Shown: positions 34,581 through 44,408, counted from the stretch's first letter. The stretch: DNA of 64,000 nt from an uncultured Bacilli bacterium (GCA_910585045.1 CAJUCD010000005.1:34616-98615); one strand, 5' to 3'. Translations and numbers: made by a program. Notes: generated by a model not told the origin, from the sequence alone.

Positions 34581-37085
34581 TTAAATATTTTCTTCTCTTA
34601 AAGCTTCTAATATATTTTCCCTTTTTATTTTTTTGGATGCATAATTCATAGAAATTATAACAATTAAGAATACTACTAAAACACTAATTAGAAGACTACT
34701 CCAAGATATAATCATTTTAGTTTCAATAACATTATTAATACTAAGAGCTATTAAAAAATTAATTGCTAATGATACAGGAATCCCATATATCAAAGATTTT
34801 AATCCAAAGAATAGACTTTCAAAAAATAATAGTTTATTGAAACCCTTAGGGGTTAAACCGATACTTCTTAGCATAGCAAACTCTTTGCGTCTTAAATTAA
34901 TATTAGTATTAATTGTATTTATAACACTAGTAACACCAATAGAAGTAACTAATGTAATGAAACCATAAACAAGTATTTTAATAGCTAAAATTAGATTCTT
35001 AACATTAGCCATTTCTATTTCAGGACTATACATACTAACTTTGGTTTTAAAGTTTATTTCTTTATTTTTAATATCTTCATAGATTTGTTTATATTCTTTA
35101 GAATTAAGAACTAACATAGAGTTAATCTCGCCTTTAAAGTTTAGCTTATTAAAATAAGTATTTTCACTTATAATCATGGTAATTAAACTTTGATATTTAA
35201 AGTTTTTTAAACCATATATATCTTCATTATAAGTATAAGCTTCTAGCGTATAGATATTATCTCCCATTTTGATATTTATATCATAATTATTATTCGTAAA
35301 TACATTAATATTTTTAGTCTTGCGATCATTATTATTGTATAAAGTGATATATTTATTATTTAATAAAAGAGCTTCTTTATCAGTTATTTTATTATAATCT
35401 TCATTAGTTAATACTATTAAGTTGACTGGTATTTGATTGTCATCAAATCCTATACACTCTTGATAATCTTCGGTTAAATCTTGCTTTGTAAAATTGGTAA
35501 CTAGAGGAGAATTTAGATCAATAGCTCTTAAACTTTTTGTTAGATTATAATTGCTTTTAATGTAAGCTATATCATCTTTTATATCATTTATAGAGCCACT
35601 AAAATCTAAACCTAAATCGTAATCGTAATAATCAACTGTATCACTACTTTTTATAATGTAACTTAAGAAAGATGTGAAAGTATTAAACATAACTATACTT
35701 ATAAATAAAGATATTATAGTGATACGATATTTCTTTTTATTACGTTTAATATTTTTATAGGCAATATTACCTTCAATACCAAAAATTTTAGTAATATATT
35801 TAGGAGCTTTAACTTCCTTTTTAGATATTTTAATGTCATCATTGCCTCGAATTGCAACAATTGGAGATACTTTACTACTCCTTCTAGCTGGTAAATAAGC
35901 ACTAATAAATATAACTATAACCATAAATATTAAAGGAATAATAATATATAATAAATTGATACTAAAGATGAATTTGTATCCTAAAGCGTCTGCTAATAAA
36001 TGATTAATAATTAGGCTAACAATATATATTCCACAAAAGGCTCCTATAATTCCAATTACTATTCCAATAAAGCCTACGATAAAAGCTTCATATAAAACAG
36101 TTTTTTTAATTTGTTTTGGAGTAGCACCAATGGAAGAATAAATACCAAAACTTTTTTTGCGTTCCATGGCAGATATTGCGAAAGAATTATATATAACTAT
36201 GATGCAGCCTACAGATATTACACTTAAAGCAATAAGTAACAAAGGCATTATGGTCTCATTTATATTCGAATATTTTGAAACACCATAATAGTATAAAATA
36301 TTTTGATTTACTTCATATCCTACTTTTTCACTAAGAATATTTAAGATATTATTAGTGTATTCATAAGTTTTTTTAGGTTTTGCAAATTCTACAAAAGCAT
36401 TATATTTATTAGCATTATTTGTATTTAGTGAAAATGCCATTACTCCAGCATCACTAAAACTTTCATATGGAGTCTTTGCAACTATACCTACTATTTTGTA
36501 AGTTTTCGTTAGATTTATATTAATTTCTTCTTGATTATATTCTAAAATGTCATTATCCCATGAAGAGCTTAAAGAATAATTATAAGATATGTCTAATTCT
36601 TCATTATCTACTATTCTGGAACCAATATCAAAAGTTACTGTATCGCCAACTTTTAAAGAAGCATTATTTTTTAAAATTAAATTAGAACTTATTAATAATT
36701 CTTGGTCATTAGTAGGTAAAGAACCTTCTATGATATTTAAACTATTTAATAATTCTTTACTTCCTTCTGTTATATAAATATAAGGTTTTGAGTCATATGA
36801 ACTATCAACTTTAGTAAAGCCAAGTGGCACATAATATTTTACTTCTGAAACATTGATATTTTTACTAATAAGATTTAAATCTTCTTGTTTTAAACTGTTA
36901 AAAGATACATGGTGATTGCCGTAAGTTTTAATGGCATTTAGTCTTTCACTTGTTAAAATAGTAGATATTAAAAGTCCAATACCAACCATTAAAGCGGTAG
37001 AAAGAATTATTCCAATTATAGAGACTAAAGTTCTTTTTTTGTTCATTACTAAATGCTTAATAGTTAATTTATTTAAAATATTCAT
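34581..37085 (-). CDS. FtsX-type ABC transporter permease
   Basis: 834 aa with two FtsX-like modules. Each has an N-terminal helix (about 17-40; 455-475), a large extracytoplasmic loop and a cluster of three helices (about 285-420; 700-820). The segment AISAMERKKSFGIYSSIGATPKQI is the FtsX motif and recurs as INLRRKEFAMLRSIGLTPKGF. This MacB/lolC-like topology differs from ten-helix BceB exporters. It partners the ATPase directly upstream and is controlled by the adjacent two-component system; a role in export or resistance to envelope-active compounds is inferred. Confidence 0.88.
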   Translation of the reverse strand: MNILNKLTIKHLVMNKKRTLVSIIGIILSTALMVGIGLLISTILTSERLNAIKTYGNHHVSFNSLKQEDLNLISKNINVSEVKYYVPLGFTKVDSSYDSKPYIYITEGSKELLNSLNIIEGSLPTNDQELLISSNLILKNNASLKVGDTVTFDIGSRIVDNEELDISYNYSLSSSWDNDILEYNQEEININLTKTYKIVGIVAKTPYESFSDAGVMAFSLNTNNANKYNAFVEFAKPKKTYEYTNNILNILSEKVGYEVNQNILYYYGVSKYSNINETIMPLLLIALSVISVGCIIVIYNSFAISAMERKKSFGIYSSIGATPKQIKKTVLYEAFIVGFIGIVIGIIGAFCGIYIVSLIINHLLADALGYKFIFSINLLYIIIPLIFMVIVIFISAYLPARRSSKVSPIVAIRGNDDIKISKKEVKAPKYITKIFGIEGNIAYKNIKRNKKKYRITIISLFISIVMFNTFTSFLSYIIKSSDTVDYYDYDLGLDFSGSINDIKDDIAYIKSNYNLTKSLRAIDLNSPLVTNFTKQDLTEDYQECIGFDDNQIPVNLIVLTNEDYNKITDKEALLLNNKYITLYNNNDRKTKNINVFTNNNYDINIKMGDNIYTLEAYTYNEDIYGLKNFKYQSLITMIISENTYFNKLNFKGEINSMLVLNSKEYKQIYEDIKNKEINFKTKVSMYSPEIEMANVKNLILAIKILVYGFITLVTSIGVTSVINTINTNINLRRKEFAMLRSIGLTPKGFNKLLFFESLFFGLKSLIYGIPVSLAINFLIALSINNVIETKMIISWSSLLISVLVVFLIVIISMNYASKKIKRENILEALREENI

Positions 37086-37087
37086 GG

Positions 37088-37771
37088 CTATTTACCTACT
37101 CGTTCATCACTAATTATTTTACCATCTATAATAGTAATTATTCTTTTAGCATGGAGAGCTAAATTTTTATCATGTGTAATCATTATGATGGTTTGGTTGT
37201 ATTTTTCATTAGATATTTCTAATAACTCCATAATCTCAGAACTTGATTTAGAATCTAGATTTCCAGTAGGTTCATCGGCTAAGAGTAAAGCTGGATGATT
37301 CATTAAAGCTCGACCTATAGAAACTCTTTGTTGTTGACCACCACTTAATTCATTAGGCAAGTGATTTACTCTATTTTCAAGGCCTAATGTGTGAATTAAC
37401 TCTTGTAAATATTTTTGGTCCGGTTTGGCTCCATCTAATAATACTGGTAAAGTGATATTTTCTTTAACATTTAGAATAGGTATTAAATTATAAAATTGAT
37501 AAATTAATCCTACTTCACGACGACGGAATATAGCAAGATTATTTTCATTTAATTTGTAAACATCTTTGCCATTTAAATAAACATGACCAGAAGTTGGTCT
37601 ATCTACTCCGCCGAGGATATGAAGTAAAGTGGACTTACCAGAGCCACTAGCACCTACTATAGCAACAAAATCTCCTTTCTCAACACTAAAACTAACATTA
37701 TCAAGGGCTTTTACTTCAATATGCCCTGCTTTATATGTTTTACATAAATTTTCAACTTTTAAAATTTCCAT
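37088..37771 (-). CDS. ABC transporter ATPase (MacB/LolD class)
   Basis: About 227 aa. Walker A GASGSGKST, Q-loop YQFYNLIP, signature LSGGQQQR, Walker B LLLADEPT and the H-loop ITHD are all present. Energises the FtsX-type permease encoded three bases downstream. The second in-frame ATG (37771) has GGAAAAT upstream and is preferred. Confidence 0.95.
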   Translation of the reverse strand: MEILKVENLCKTYKAGHIEVKALDNVSFSVEKGDFVAIVGASGSGKSTLLHILGGVDRPTSGHVYLNGKDVYKLNENNLAIFRRREVGLIYQFYNLIPILNVKENITLPVLLDGAKPDQKYLQELIHTLGLENRVNHLPNELSGGQQQRVSIGRALMNHPALLLADEPTGNLDSKSSSEIMELLEISNEKYNQTIIMITHDKNLALHAKRIITIIDGKIISDERVGK

Positions 37772-37849
37772 ATACATTTTCCTTTCATAAAAACATTATA
37801 TTATTTTTTTATGACTGCTAGATGACTTTTTTAATTACAATTTTGTCAC

Positions 37850-39034
37850 TTAATAATTGCTTTTAGGGAATATTATTTTAAATTCTGTAAATTCTCCTTC
37901 TTTACTAGTTACTTCTATTTTACCATTTTCTTTTTCTATTATTAGTTTTGCCATATTAAGACCTATGCCAATACTATTTTTAGAATTATTAGTACTATAA
38001 AATCTTTTAAAAATATTTTTAAGGTCTTGTTTAGCTATTCCACAGCCACTATCTTTAATACTTATGGCTTTATATAAAGGATTATTTTCGCCTTTTATTG
38101 TTATAGTTCCTTTTGGTTCAAGATGCTCAATAGCATTTTTAATTATATTTATAAATGCTTCCTTAGTCCAATTTACATCGCAATTAAGAGAAAAATTCAA
38201 ATCATTTGTAATAATATTTATTTCTTTTAGTTCTAAAGGAATAGATAAAGAATTTAGAACATCATCAATTATTTTTTGAGCTTTTATTTTCTCTAACTTT
38301 AGTTTTACTGTTCCACTATCTAGTTTGCTATATTTTAAAAGAGTTGTTATTAGCCATTCCATTTTTTCTAACTCTTTAGTTTCCTTATTTAAAAAGGTTT
38401 GACGTTCTGGCACAGTTAAATCTGTACTTTTTAAAATATCATTTGTAACCATGAGAGCTGTTAATGGAGTTTTTAATTGATGGGATATGTCTTCTAGAGT
38501 GTTCATGAGATATAATTGTTCATTTTTTTCATAGAGACTTAATTCTTTTAGTTTAATAGTTACTTTGTATATGTCATTTTTTAAGATTGATAGTTCATCT
38601 TCATTATAATCGGCAATATTAAGCTCATAAGAACCTTTTATTATTTCTTGAAGATAGCTGTTTATAGTTTTTATTTCTTTCTTAATTTTTAAGTTATAAA
38701 TTAAGTTTTGACCTTCATATATTATAATTATTATTAAAAATATTAAACTAGTGATTATAAGAAGTTTATAATTAAGTTCTTTAATAGAATTTATTTCACT
38801 TATATTATTCTTGTTTATGCCATATTTTACTAAGATATCAGCACTATTTTTTGATGTTAAAAGAGTTTCAATGGTAATATCTTCAGCTTCAGGATATTTA
38901 CTTACGATATTATTTATAATATTATTTAATGTATTATAGATATAGTTGTTATAAGTAGTAATAAGATAAACATTTATCAGTATAAGAAGAATTAATGATA
39001 TTAAAATTGATATTAAAATGTTTTTAATTTTCAT
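37850..39034 (-). CDS. Sensor histidine kinase
   Basis: 394 aa. Two membrane helices (about 7-28 and 90-110) enclose a 60-residue extracytoplasmic sensor. The phospho-acceptor His lies in EDISHQLKTPLTAL; HATPase boxes are NIIKNAIEHL (N), DSGCGIA (G1) and GIGLNMAKLII (G2). Its own start overlaps the response regulator by 11 bases. Likely senses an envelope signal and controls the ABC genes just downstream. Confidence 0.93.
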   Translation of the reverse strand: MKIKNILISILISLILLILINVYLITTYNNYIYNTLNNIINNIVSKYPEAEDITIETLLTSKNSADILVKYGINKNNISEINSIKELNYKLLIITSLIFLIIIIIYEGQNLIYNLKIKKEIKTINSYLQEIIKGSYELNIADYNEDELSILKNDIYKVTIKLKELSLYEKNEQLYLMNTLEDISHQLKTPLTALMVTNDILKSTDLTVPERQTFLNKETKELEKMEWLITTLLKYSKLDSGTVKLKLEKIKAQKIIDDVLNSLSIPLELKEINIITNDLNFSLNCDVNWTKEAFINIIKNAIEHLEPKGTITIKGENNPLYKAISIKDSGCGIAKQDLKNIFKRFYSTNNSKNSIGIGLNMAKLIIEKENGKIEVTSKEGEFTEFKIIFPKSNY

Positions 39035-39698
39035 GATTAACCTTATATCCTAACCCTCTTACTGTTAATATAATCTTAGGGTTGGCTGCATCTTCTTCTA
39101 TTTTTTCTCTAATTCTTTTTATATAAACAGTCAGTGTGTTATCATTAACATATTCTTCATTTGTATCCCAGATTTCGGCGAGAATTGATTCTCTAGTAAA
39201 AATCTGACCAGGATGTTGAAACATAATAAGAAGAATTTTGTATTCTAAAGTTGTTAAGAAAACTTTCTCATCATTTTTATAAACATTAGCATCTGTTAAG
39301 TTAATTGTAATATTTTTAATTGTAATAGTATTTTTAGTTTCTTCTTTATAACTTCTTCTTAAAACAGAATTGATTCTACTTATTAATTCACGAGTCTTGA
39401 ATGGTTTTGTTATATAATCATCCGCACCCATGTCTAGAGCTTGAACAATGGTAGGTTCTAAATCACTAGCAGTTAAAAAAATAGTAGGAATATCTTCTTT
39501 AGTTTTTAATTTTTGATATAAATCTAAACCATTGATATCAGGAAGATTAATGTCTAAAATCATTAGATTAATGTTGTTTAGTTTGGTTAAAGCTTCTGTA
39601 CCTGAACTTGCTGTTATAACATTAAATCCTTCTTTTTTTAAACAAAATTCTAAACCGCTTAATATAGTTGTATCATCTTCTACTAATAATATTGTCAA
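39024..39698 (-). CDS. OmpR/PhoB-family response regulator
   Basis: 224 aa with a likely TTG start. The only good ribosome site, AGGTG, overlaps the in-frame GTG three codons upstream, so TTG at 39696-39698, six bases after it, is the better choice and gives MTILLVEDD, the usual family N-terminus. Acidic pocket in VEDD, phospho-Asp about residue 49 (LILDIN pattern), Thr and Lys in FLTAS and ITKPFK, then a winged-helix DNA-binding domain (LTTLEYKILLIMFQ). Confidence 0.92.
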   Translation of the reverse strand: MTILLVEDDTTILSGLEFCLKKEGFNVITASSGTEALTKLNNINLMILDINLPDINGLDLYQKLKTKEDIPTIFLTASDLEPTIVQALDMGADDYITKPFKTRELISRINSVLRRSYKEETKNTITIKNITINLTDANVYKNDEKVFLTTLEYKILLIMFQHPGQIFTRESILAEIWDTNEEYVNDNTLTVYIKRIREKIEEDAANPKIILTVRGLGYKVNHEN

Positions 39699-39783
39699 TT
39701 TAATCACCTAACTTTAGTCTATCAAACTATATTTTGAAAGTCTATAATAAAAAATAAATTTATAAAAATTAAAAAAGACTTTT

Positions 39784-40455
39784 TTAAATATTTAAGTCTT
39801 TTTCTAATAGTATTTTGATAACATTACGATAAAATATATTTAAGTCTTTTTCGCCTATTTTTAAATCATATAAATTTATAAGAAATTTTCGGTACTCACG
39901 GTCTTTGTAATTAACGTTTACAATTTCTTTATTAATCATGTCTGATATGTGGTTATTAGCTTCATCAAACATTTCCATGATTAATTTTTCACTTAATTTT
40001 TTTTCATTACTATTATATGTTATTTTAATATCTTTTAAAAATATGTTGTTTCTTTCTAAATCTTTATAAAGTTTTTTAATAAGTTCTGTAGTAGGGCTTG
40101 CTTTATATAGTAAGCGTTTCTTCTTTTTTGGTAAGATAAATATTAAGAAAATAAACGCTAGAAATATATCTGCAAAAAAGATAAGTAAAGATTCTTTTAA
40201 CATGGCAATTAATAGTACTATTAATATAATTAGACAAGTTATAATGTAATATATAGGTAGTTTTAAATTTTTATTAAACTTGCTATTTATGGTTTCTTCT
40301 TTAGCATTAATATTTTCTCTAAGTTTGTTTAAGCGCCATTTAAAATAAAAAGCATTTAAACTAGGTAAAGTTTTAGAAGTGCTTAATTCATCTTCAATAA
40401 TCAAAAGCTCATTTTCAATAAGACTTAGCTCTTTAATGAGTTCTTCTTTTATCAT
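39784..40455 (-). CDS. Hypothetical membrane protein, 223 aa
   Basis: N-terminal coiled coil (1-55), two membrane helices (about 70-110) and a basic region KKKKR that anchors them, then a soluble helical C-terminus. The ATG at 40453-40455 follows GAGGG with an eight-base gap. No family recognised; it lies between yqeY and the two-component system in the same direction. Confidence 0.65.
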   Translation of the reverse strand: MIKEELIKELSLIENELLIIEDELSTSKTLPSLNAFYFKWRLNKLRENINAKEETINSKFNKNLKLPIYYIITCLIILIVLLIAMLKESLLIFFADIFLAFIFLIFILPKKKKRLLYKASPTTELIKKLYKDLERNNIFLKDIKITYNSNEKKLSEKLIMEMFDEANNHISDMINKEIVNVNYKDREYRKFLINLYDLKIGEKDLNIFYRNVIKILLEKDLNI

Positions 40456-40521
40456 ATAAATTTCCCTCAAATTCGTTATAATAGTATCATATTTTCAAAA
40501 AAATGTCAAATTTGTGTATAC

Positions 40522-40547
40522 AAAAAGAAAGATTAGCTTAATCTTTC
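40522..40547 (-). terminator. Terminator of yqeY
   Basis: Nine-pair hairpin GAAAGATTA-AGC-TAATCTTTC followed by TTTTTG, overlapping the yqeY stop codon. Confidence 0.85.
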
Positions 40548-40973
40548 TTTAACAATTTTACTTACAAGAGACATATCAGCATTAGTTATTTTAGCATTTA
40601 ATTCTTTCATAACTCCGCCCATATCTTTCATACTTGTTGGTTTTAACGAAGCGAATACTTCATCAATTATTTTATTTATTTCTTCTTCAGACATTTCTGC
40701 TGGTAAATAAACATTTAATATTTCTATTTCTTTTTCTAATGCTGAAACTTCATCAAATTTTTCATATTTTTGATATTCAGTAATACTATCTTTACGTGTT
40801 TTAACTTGTTTTTTGATTACTTTAATTACTTCTTCATCTGATAATTCATAATCTTTCTTTACAGCTTTAGATTCTAATAATAAAGCACTTTTTAACATTC
40901 TTAAAACTGATAGTTTAAATTTATCGCCACTTTTCATGGCATTTTTTAAATCTTCGGCTATTTTATTATTCAT
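40533..40973 (-). CDS. yqeY: GatB/YqeY family protein
   Basis: 146 aa, all-helical. Motifs KLSVLRMLKSALLLESKA, VIKVIKKQVKTRKDSITEYQKY and LPAEMSEEEI are typical of YqeY, related to the tRNA-binding tail of GatB. Adjacent to rpsU as in B. subtilis. Precise role unknown. Confidence 0.93.
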   Translation of the reverse strand: MNNKIAEDLKNAMKSGDKFKLSVLRMLKSALLLESKAVKKDYELSDEEVIKVIKKQVKTRKDSITEYQKYEKFDEVSALEKEIEILNVYLPAEMSEEEINKIIDEVFASLKPTSMKDMGGVMKELNAKITNADMSLVSKIVKERLS

Positions 40974-40982
40974 AAGATCCTC

Positions 40983-41171
40983 TTAATAATTACTTTTATG
41001 TTTTCTAGCGTTTCTAATTTGTTCTTTCTTTTCATTTCTTCTCTTAACGCCAGGCTTCTCATAATGTTTTCTCTTTTTTAATTCAGAAGGGACACCGCTT
41101 CTTGCAACCTTGGCTTTGAATTTTTTTAAGGCTCCATCAACGTCTCCAGCTTTTACAACTACTTTAGTCAT
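40983..41171 (-). CDS. rpsU: 30S ribosomal protein S21
   Basis: 62 aa from MTKVVVKAGDVDGALKKFK to RKHKSNY, highly basic. The ATG at 41169-41171 has AAGGGAGGG upstream; the longer frame is unsupported. Co-directional with yqeY nine bases downstream. Confidence 0.95.
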   Translation of the reverse strand: MTKVVVKAGDVDGALKKFKAKVARSGVPSELKKRKHYEKPGVKRRNEKKEQIRNARKHKSNY

Positions 41172-41248
41172 TTTCAAATCCCTCCCTTCATTTATCAATG
41201 AATAGTATATCACCATTATTTTTCAATATCAAGTAATTTAAGCTTTTT

Positions 41249-41452
41249 TTACTTGTTATTTTCATAATTTTCTGGCAAATTTAATAATGTATAACCTTGA
41301 TAGTTTATTAATTCTTCTTTGATGTCATTTTTTAGAGCATTTAAAAATACTCGCCTATAATTATTTAACATTATAATACTTAAAATTATTATGCTAAATA
41401 CCAAAAAGAAGGAATAAACCATATACATTGCAGCAAATCCATTTTTTTTCAT
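41249..41452 (-). CDS. Small pilin-like membrane protein, 67 aa
   Basis: Starts MKKNGFAAMYMVYSFFLVF, a basic head, Gly and long hydrophobic helix followed by NNYRR. This resembles PilX/ComGG-type pilin N-termini, although the Glu at +5 is absent. The remainder is a short polar tail. It lies after the terminator of the bacteriocin-type operon, so it is probably not part of it. Confidence 0.55.
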   Translation of the reverse strand: MKKNGFAAMYMVYSFFLVFSIIILSIIMLNNYRRVFLNALKNDIKEELINYQGYTLLNLPENYENNK

Positions 41453-41475
41453 TATCATCACTATTTAATTATAGC

Positions 41476-41505
41476 AAAAAAAGGCTTTTTTTTAAACCTT
41501 TTTTT
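41476..41505 (-). terminator. Terminator of the double-glycine peptide operon
   Basis: AAAAAAAGG-loop-CCTTTTTTT hairpin directly after the last peptide's stop codon. Confidence 0.75.
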
Positions 41506-41506
41506 A

Positions 41507-41662
41507 TTAGCAATAATCTCTTTTTATACCTCTACGGATACTGGTTCCGACCATACGCCCAAAATCGATTACAACTCCTATTAATCGAACTAGAGAAGTA
41601 ATCATTGCAGAGGTTATAGCCCCTCCCTTAATATAAATTAATTCTTCTTTGGCTAATTTCAT
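41507..41662 (-). CDS. Double-glycine leader peptide (bacteriocin-like), 51 aa
   Basis: Leader MKLAKEELIYIKGG ends in the Gly-Gly cleaved by C39 exporters. The core is 37 aa, cationic and amphipathic (contains RLIGVVIDFGRMVG and ends RRGIKRDYC). AGGTG upstream overlaps the end of the preceding peptide gene, whose TAA lies one base before this ATG. Together with two similar peptides it forms a multi-peptide bacteriocin or signal set. Confidence 0.8.
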   Translation of the reverse strand: MKLAKEELIYIKGGAITSAMITSLVRLIGVVIDFGRMVGTSIRRGIKRDYC

Positions 41663-41663
41663 A

Positions 41664-41801
41664 TTAATTACACCTATTAGGATTAATAAATCCATATATT
41701 ACTGAGGCAATAAAAATTACCCCTATAACTATACCACCAAAAAGAGTTTTAGAGAAACCACCACTAATATTTGCTAATTCTTTATTGCTTAAGGTAGACA
41801 T
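41664..41801 (-). CDS. Double-glycine leader peptide, 45 aa
   Basis: Leader MSTLSNKELANISGG (15 aa) then a 30-aa hydrophobic core with GGIVIGVIFIASVIYG and a C-terminal Cys. The ATG at 41799-41801 shares a base with the stop of the preceding peptide (TAATG) and has AGGAG eleven bases before it. The leader has the L-S-x-x-E-L-x-x-I-x-GG consensus of class II bacteriocins. Too short for standard ORF cut-offs. Confidence 0.82.
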   Translation of the reverse strand: MSTLSNKELANISGGFSKTLFGGIVIGVIFIASVIYGFINPNRCN

Positions 41802-41929
41802 TATGCTCCTCTCTTTCTAAAAGAGCTTATGAATTTCAAAGAGATAATACTTATAAATATATTAGTTAATACGCTTATGAAACTTCCCCCTTTGCATAAA
41901 ATTAAATCTGTTCTACTTATTTTTTCCAT
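41801..41929 (-). CDS. Double-glycine leader peptide, 42 aa
   Basis: Leader MEKISRTDLILCKGG then core SFISVLTNIFISIISLKF and a basic SSFRKRGA tail. AGGAAG lies seven bases before the ATG. First of the three tandem peptides, overlapping the next by one base. It is encoded immediately after the accessory membrane protein of the exporter. Confidence 0.78.
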   Translation of the reverse strand: MEKISRTDLILCKGGSFISVLTNIFISIISLKFISSFRKRGA

Positions 41930-41943
41930 TTTTACTTCCTTTC

Positions 41944-42354
41944 TTAAAACATGTAGTCTTTTATTTTTTCTATTATTCTTTGTTTATTATAGTAAAAGTT
42001 TAGTTCTACTATTTCTTTATCATTTAATACATCTTCCAATTCAATAGTAATTTCATAAAAACTAGTAAAGTGTTCTTCATCAATTTTGAGTTCTTTATCT
42101 AGGATATGGAAATTTTTAAATTTCTTATTAATGCTTAGTTTTTCATATGAAACATAACTAGGAATTGCAGTTTTTATAACACATTTATCAGTACAGTCGA
42201 CATAGCCTTTAGTTTGATAATTATCACTAACTTGAACTTTAATTATAATTATTATAAATCCTATTATGACCACTAAAAGTATCACTATTAGAAATATATG
42301 CTTATTAGGTTTTACTCGCCTAAAAGATTCTTTGTTGTCTAATAACTCTAGCAT
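41944..42354 (-). CDS. Exporter accessory protein, single-pass
   Basis: 136 aa. One membrane helix (about 19-40) and an extracytoplasmic domain with a Cys pair (VDCTDKCVIKTAIP). It overlaps the ABC exporter gene by seven bases. Size and topology suit a minimal HlyD-like accessory or an immunity protein. The former is favoured because of the position between exporter and peptides. Confidence 0.7.
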   Translation of the reverse strand: MLELLDNKESFRRVKPNKHIFLIVILLVVIIGFIIIIIKVQVSDNYQTKGYVDCTDKCVIKTAIPSYVSYEKLSINKKFKNFHILDKELKIDEEHFTSFYEITIELEDVLNDKEIVELNFYYNKQRIIEKIKDYMF

Positions 42355-44408
42355 AATACTTTTTTAACCTCAATTACTTTCTGAAATTTATCTGCAACAT
42401 TTTTATGACTTACATAAATTAAAGTAACATCTTTAAAGTTAAGCATAATGTTAGATATAATATCTCTTTCTAAATTTTCATCTACTTCGCTTAGAGCTTC
42501 ATCTAATATTAGAATTTTTGCTTTTTTTAATAGTGCTCGTGCTAAAATTATCCTTTGTCTTTCGCCACCACTCAAATTGTTTTTAGCAGCATTTATCACT
42601 GTATTATAACGATTAGGCTTATTAGCTATTATAGATTTAATATTACATATATCTATAACTTTGTTAAAATCTTCTTCTAAAATATTGCGAAAGCAAATTA
42701 TATTATCTTTAATAGTTCCTGTAAATAAACTTTCTTCTTGACCAACATATAAAATATTATCCCTAATTGTATCTAGACTATAATCTTTTTCACTCGTATT
42801 ATTTATTGTTATATCTCCTAGATAATTTTCTAAATAACGGCATAATAATTTACAAACGGTACTTTTACCACTTCCACTAGAACCTATTAGTATAACTTTT
42901 TCACCTTCTCTTATTTCTAAAGAAAAATTATTTAAAATATTTGTTAACTTGTTATAAGAAAAATTAACATTGTTAAATTGTATTTTAGAATTATTTATTA
43001 TTTTAAAGTCACCTTTTTGTTCTTCTTTGGGAATATTTATAAATTCACTTATTTTGTGAAACGATGCCTTTAAATAATTATATTTGGGAATTAAATCTAT
43101 TAAATCTTTTATAGGGTTAAATAAATATATAATAAGACTATTAAAGGTGATTAAAGATAGTAATTCTAAGTTGTTTTGATATATTAAATATATTCCATAA
43201 CTACTTATAGTAAATAAGCCTATTTCGTAGATAAAATTTTTTAGAAAATCTATTATATTTAGTAGTTTTCCAAAATTAAAACTTTGTTTTAACATAATGA
43301 TTAATTTGCTTTCAAGCTTTGCTAAAAATCTAGAGGTTAAATTTAAGTTTTTAAGACTGGTGTTCATTTCTATAGTTTCTATTAAAGAGGCATTAAAGTT
43401 AGTTGATACTTCAATGTTCTCTTTTAAATGGCGGTATATGGTTTTGCTTGATAAAATACCTATTAGAAGATAAATAAAAATTATTAAACAAAGAATAAAA
43501 AATAATTTTGGGCTTATCATATACAAAACTATAGCTGTACCAAAAATCAAAATCGTATTTAGAATAACATTAGTAAAAAACTCTGTGAGAAGATTTTTAA
43601 TCTCATTTAATTCTTCTATTCTAGTTGTTATTTCACCAGTACTACGATTTTGCATAAATGTTAAAGGAAGATTAAAAATATGAGCTAAAAAACGACTAAA
43701 AATTGATATATCAAGATTTTTGTTTATATAACATAAATAATAATTTTTTAAATAGCTAATTAAAACTTTTAAAAGAAATAAACCTAAAAATAGTATTATT
43801 ATAATTTTTAGAATTGTTGTATCATTACCTTTTTGGATACATGAAATAGCTATTTGGAAATAGAAATTACCTATTATAGATAATATCATAAGAAATAAAC
43901 TAAATATTATTAATACTAAAAATAATGATTTATTTTCTTTTATTAAGGATAAACTTATTGTTGTTAAGGAAATTTTTTTACCATAATGCATTATTTTAGA
44001 ATTTAGAGGGTTTAATAAAATTAGTATATTATCCCATAAGTCTAGAAAATCTTTAAGAGCTTTTTTAACTATTCCTTGAGCAGGATCCATTAGCCAAATA
44101 TAATTTTTATTAACTTTATAAATGACTACAAAATGTTCTAAGCCATTTTTTAGAGTTAAATGTGCTATGGCGGGCAAATAAATGTTTTTATCAAAAATGT
44201 CTTTTACCTTAACACCTAAAGCATCAAAACCATAAATTTTAGCGGCCTCTATTAAATGATAAGCAGTAGTTCCATTAATTGTTGTATATGTGTCTTCTCG
44301 TATTTTCTCTAAAGGAACATAACCATCATAATATTTGATAATTGAGGAAAGTGAGCATGCTCCACAATCTTGTAAATCTTGCTGTTTTACTACTTCTATT
44401 TTTTTCAT
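42348..44408 (-). CDS. Peptidase C39-containing ABC exporter (bacteriocin processing/secretion)
   Basis: 686 aa. N-terminal C39 protease (1-135): catalytic Cys in QQDLQDCGACSL, His in LEHFVVIYKV, Asp in LMDPAQG. It cleaves double-glycine leaders. Five to six membrane helices (about 160-450) precede the ATPase with Walker A GSSGSGKST, signature LSGGERQR and Walker B ILILDEALSEVD. Start at the ATG 44406-44408 after GAAGGGAGAA. Its substrates are the three GG peptides downstream. Confidence 0.95.
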   Translation of the reverse strand: MKKIEVVKQQDLQDCGACSLSSIIKYYDGYVPLEKIREDTYTTINGTTAYHLIEAAKIYGFDALGVKVKDIFDKNIYLPAIAHLTLKNGLEHFVVIYKVNKNYIWLMDPAQGIVKKALKDFLDLWDNILILLNPLNSKIMHYGKKISLTTISLSLIKENKSLFLVLIIFSLFLMILSIIGNFYFQIAISCIQKGNDTTILKIIIILFLGLFLLKVLISYLKNYYLCYINKNLDISIFSRFLAHIFNLPLTFMQNRSTGEITTRIEELNEIKNLLTEFFTNVILNTILIFGTAIVLYMISPKLFFILCLIIFIYLLIGILSSKTIYRHLKENIEVSTNFNASLIETIEMNTSLKNLNLTSRFLAKLESKLIIMLKQSFNFGKLLNIIDFLKNFIYEIGLFTISSYGIYLIYQNNLELLSLITFNSLIIYLFNPIKDLIDLIPKYNYLKASFHKISEFINIPKEEQKGDFKIINNSKIQFNNVNFSYNKLTNILNNFSLEIREGEKVILIGSSGSGKSTVCKLLCRYLENYLGDITINNTSEKDYSLDTIRDNILYVGQEESLFTGTIKDNIICFRNILEEDFNKVIDICNIKSIIANKPNRYNTVINAAKNNLSGGERQRIILARALLKKAKILILDEALSEVDENLERDIISNIMLNFKDVTLIYVSHKNVADKFQKVIEVKKVLC

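Noticed and set aside
34581..39698. BceRSAB-type bacitracin resistance module
   Set aside because: The permease has two FtsX modules with large loops and the kinase has a 60-residue sensor, unlike the ten-helix BceB and loop-free BceS.
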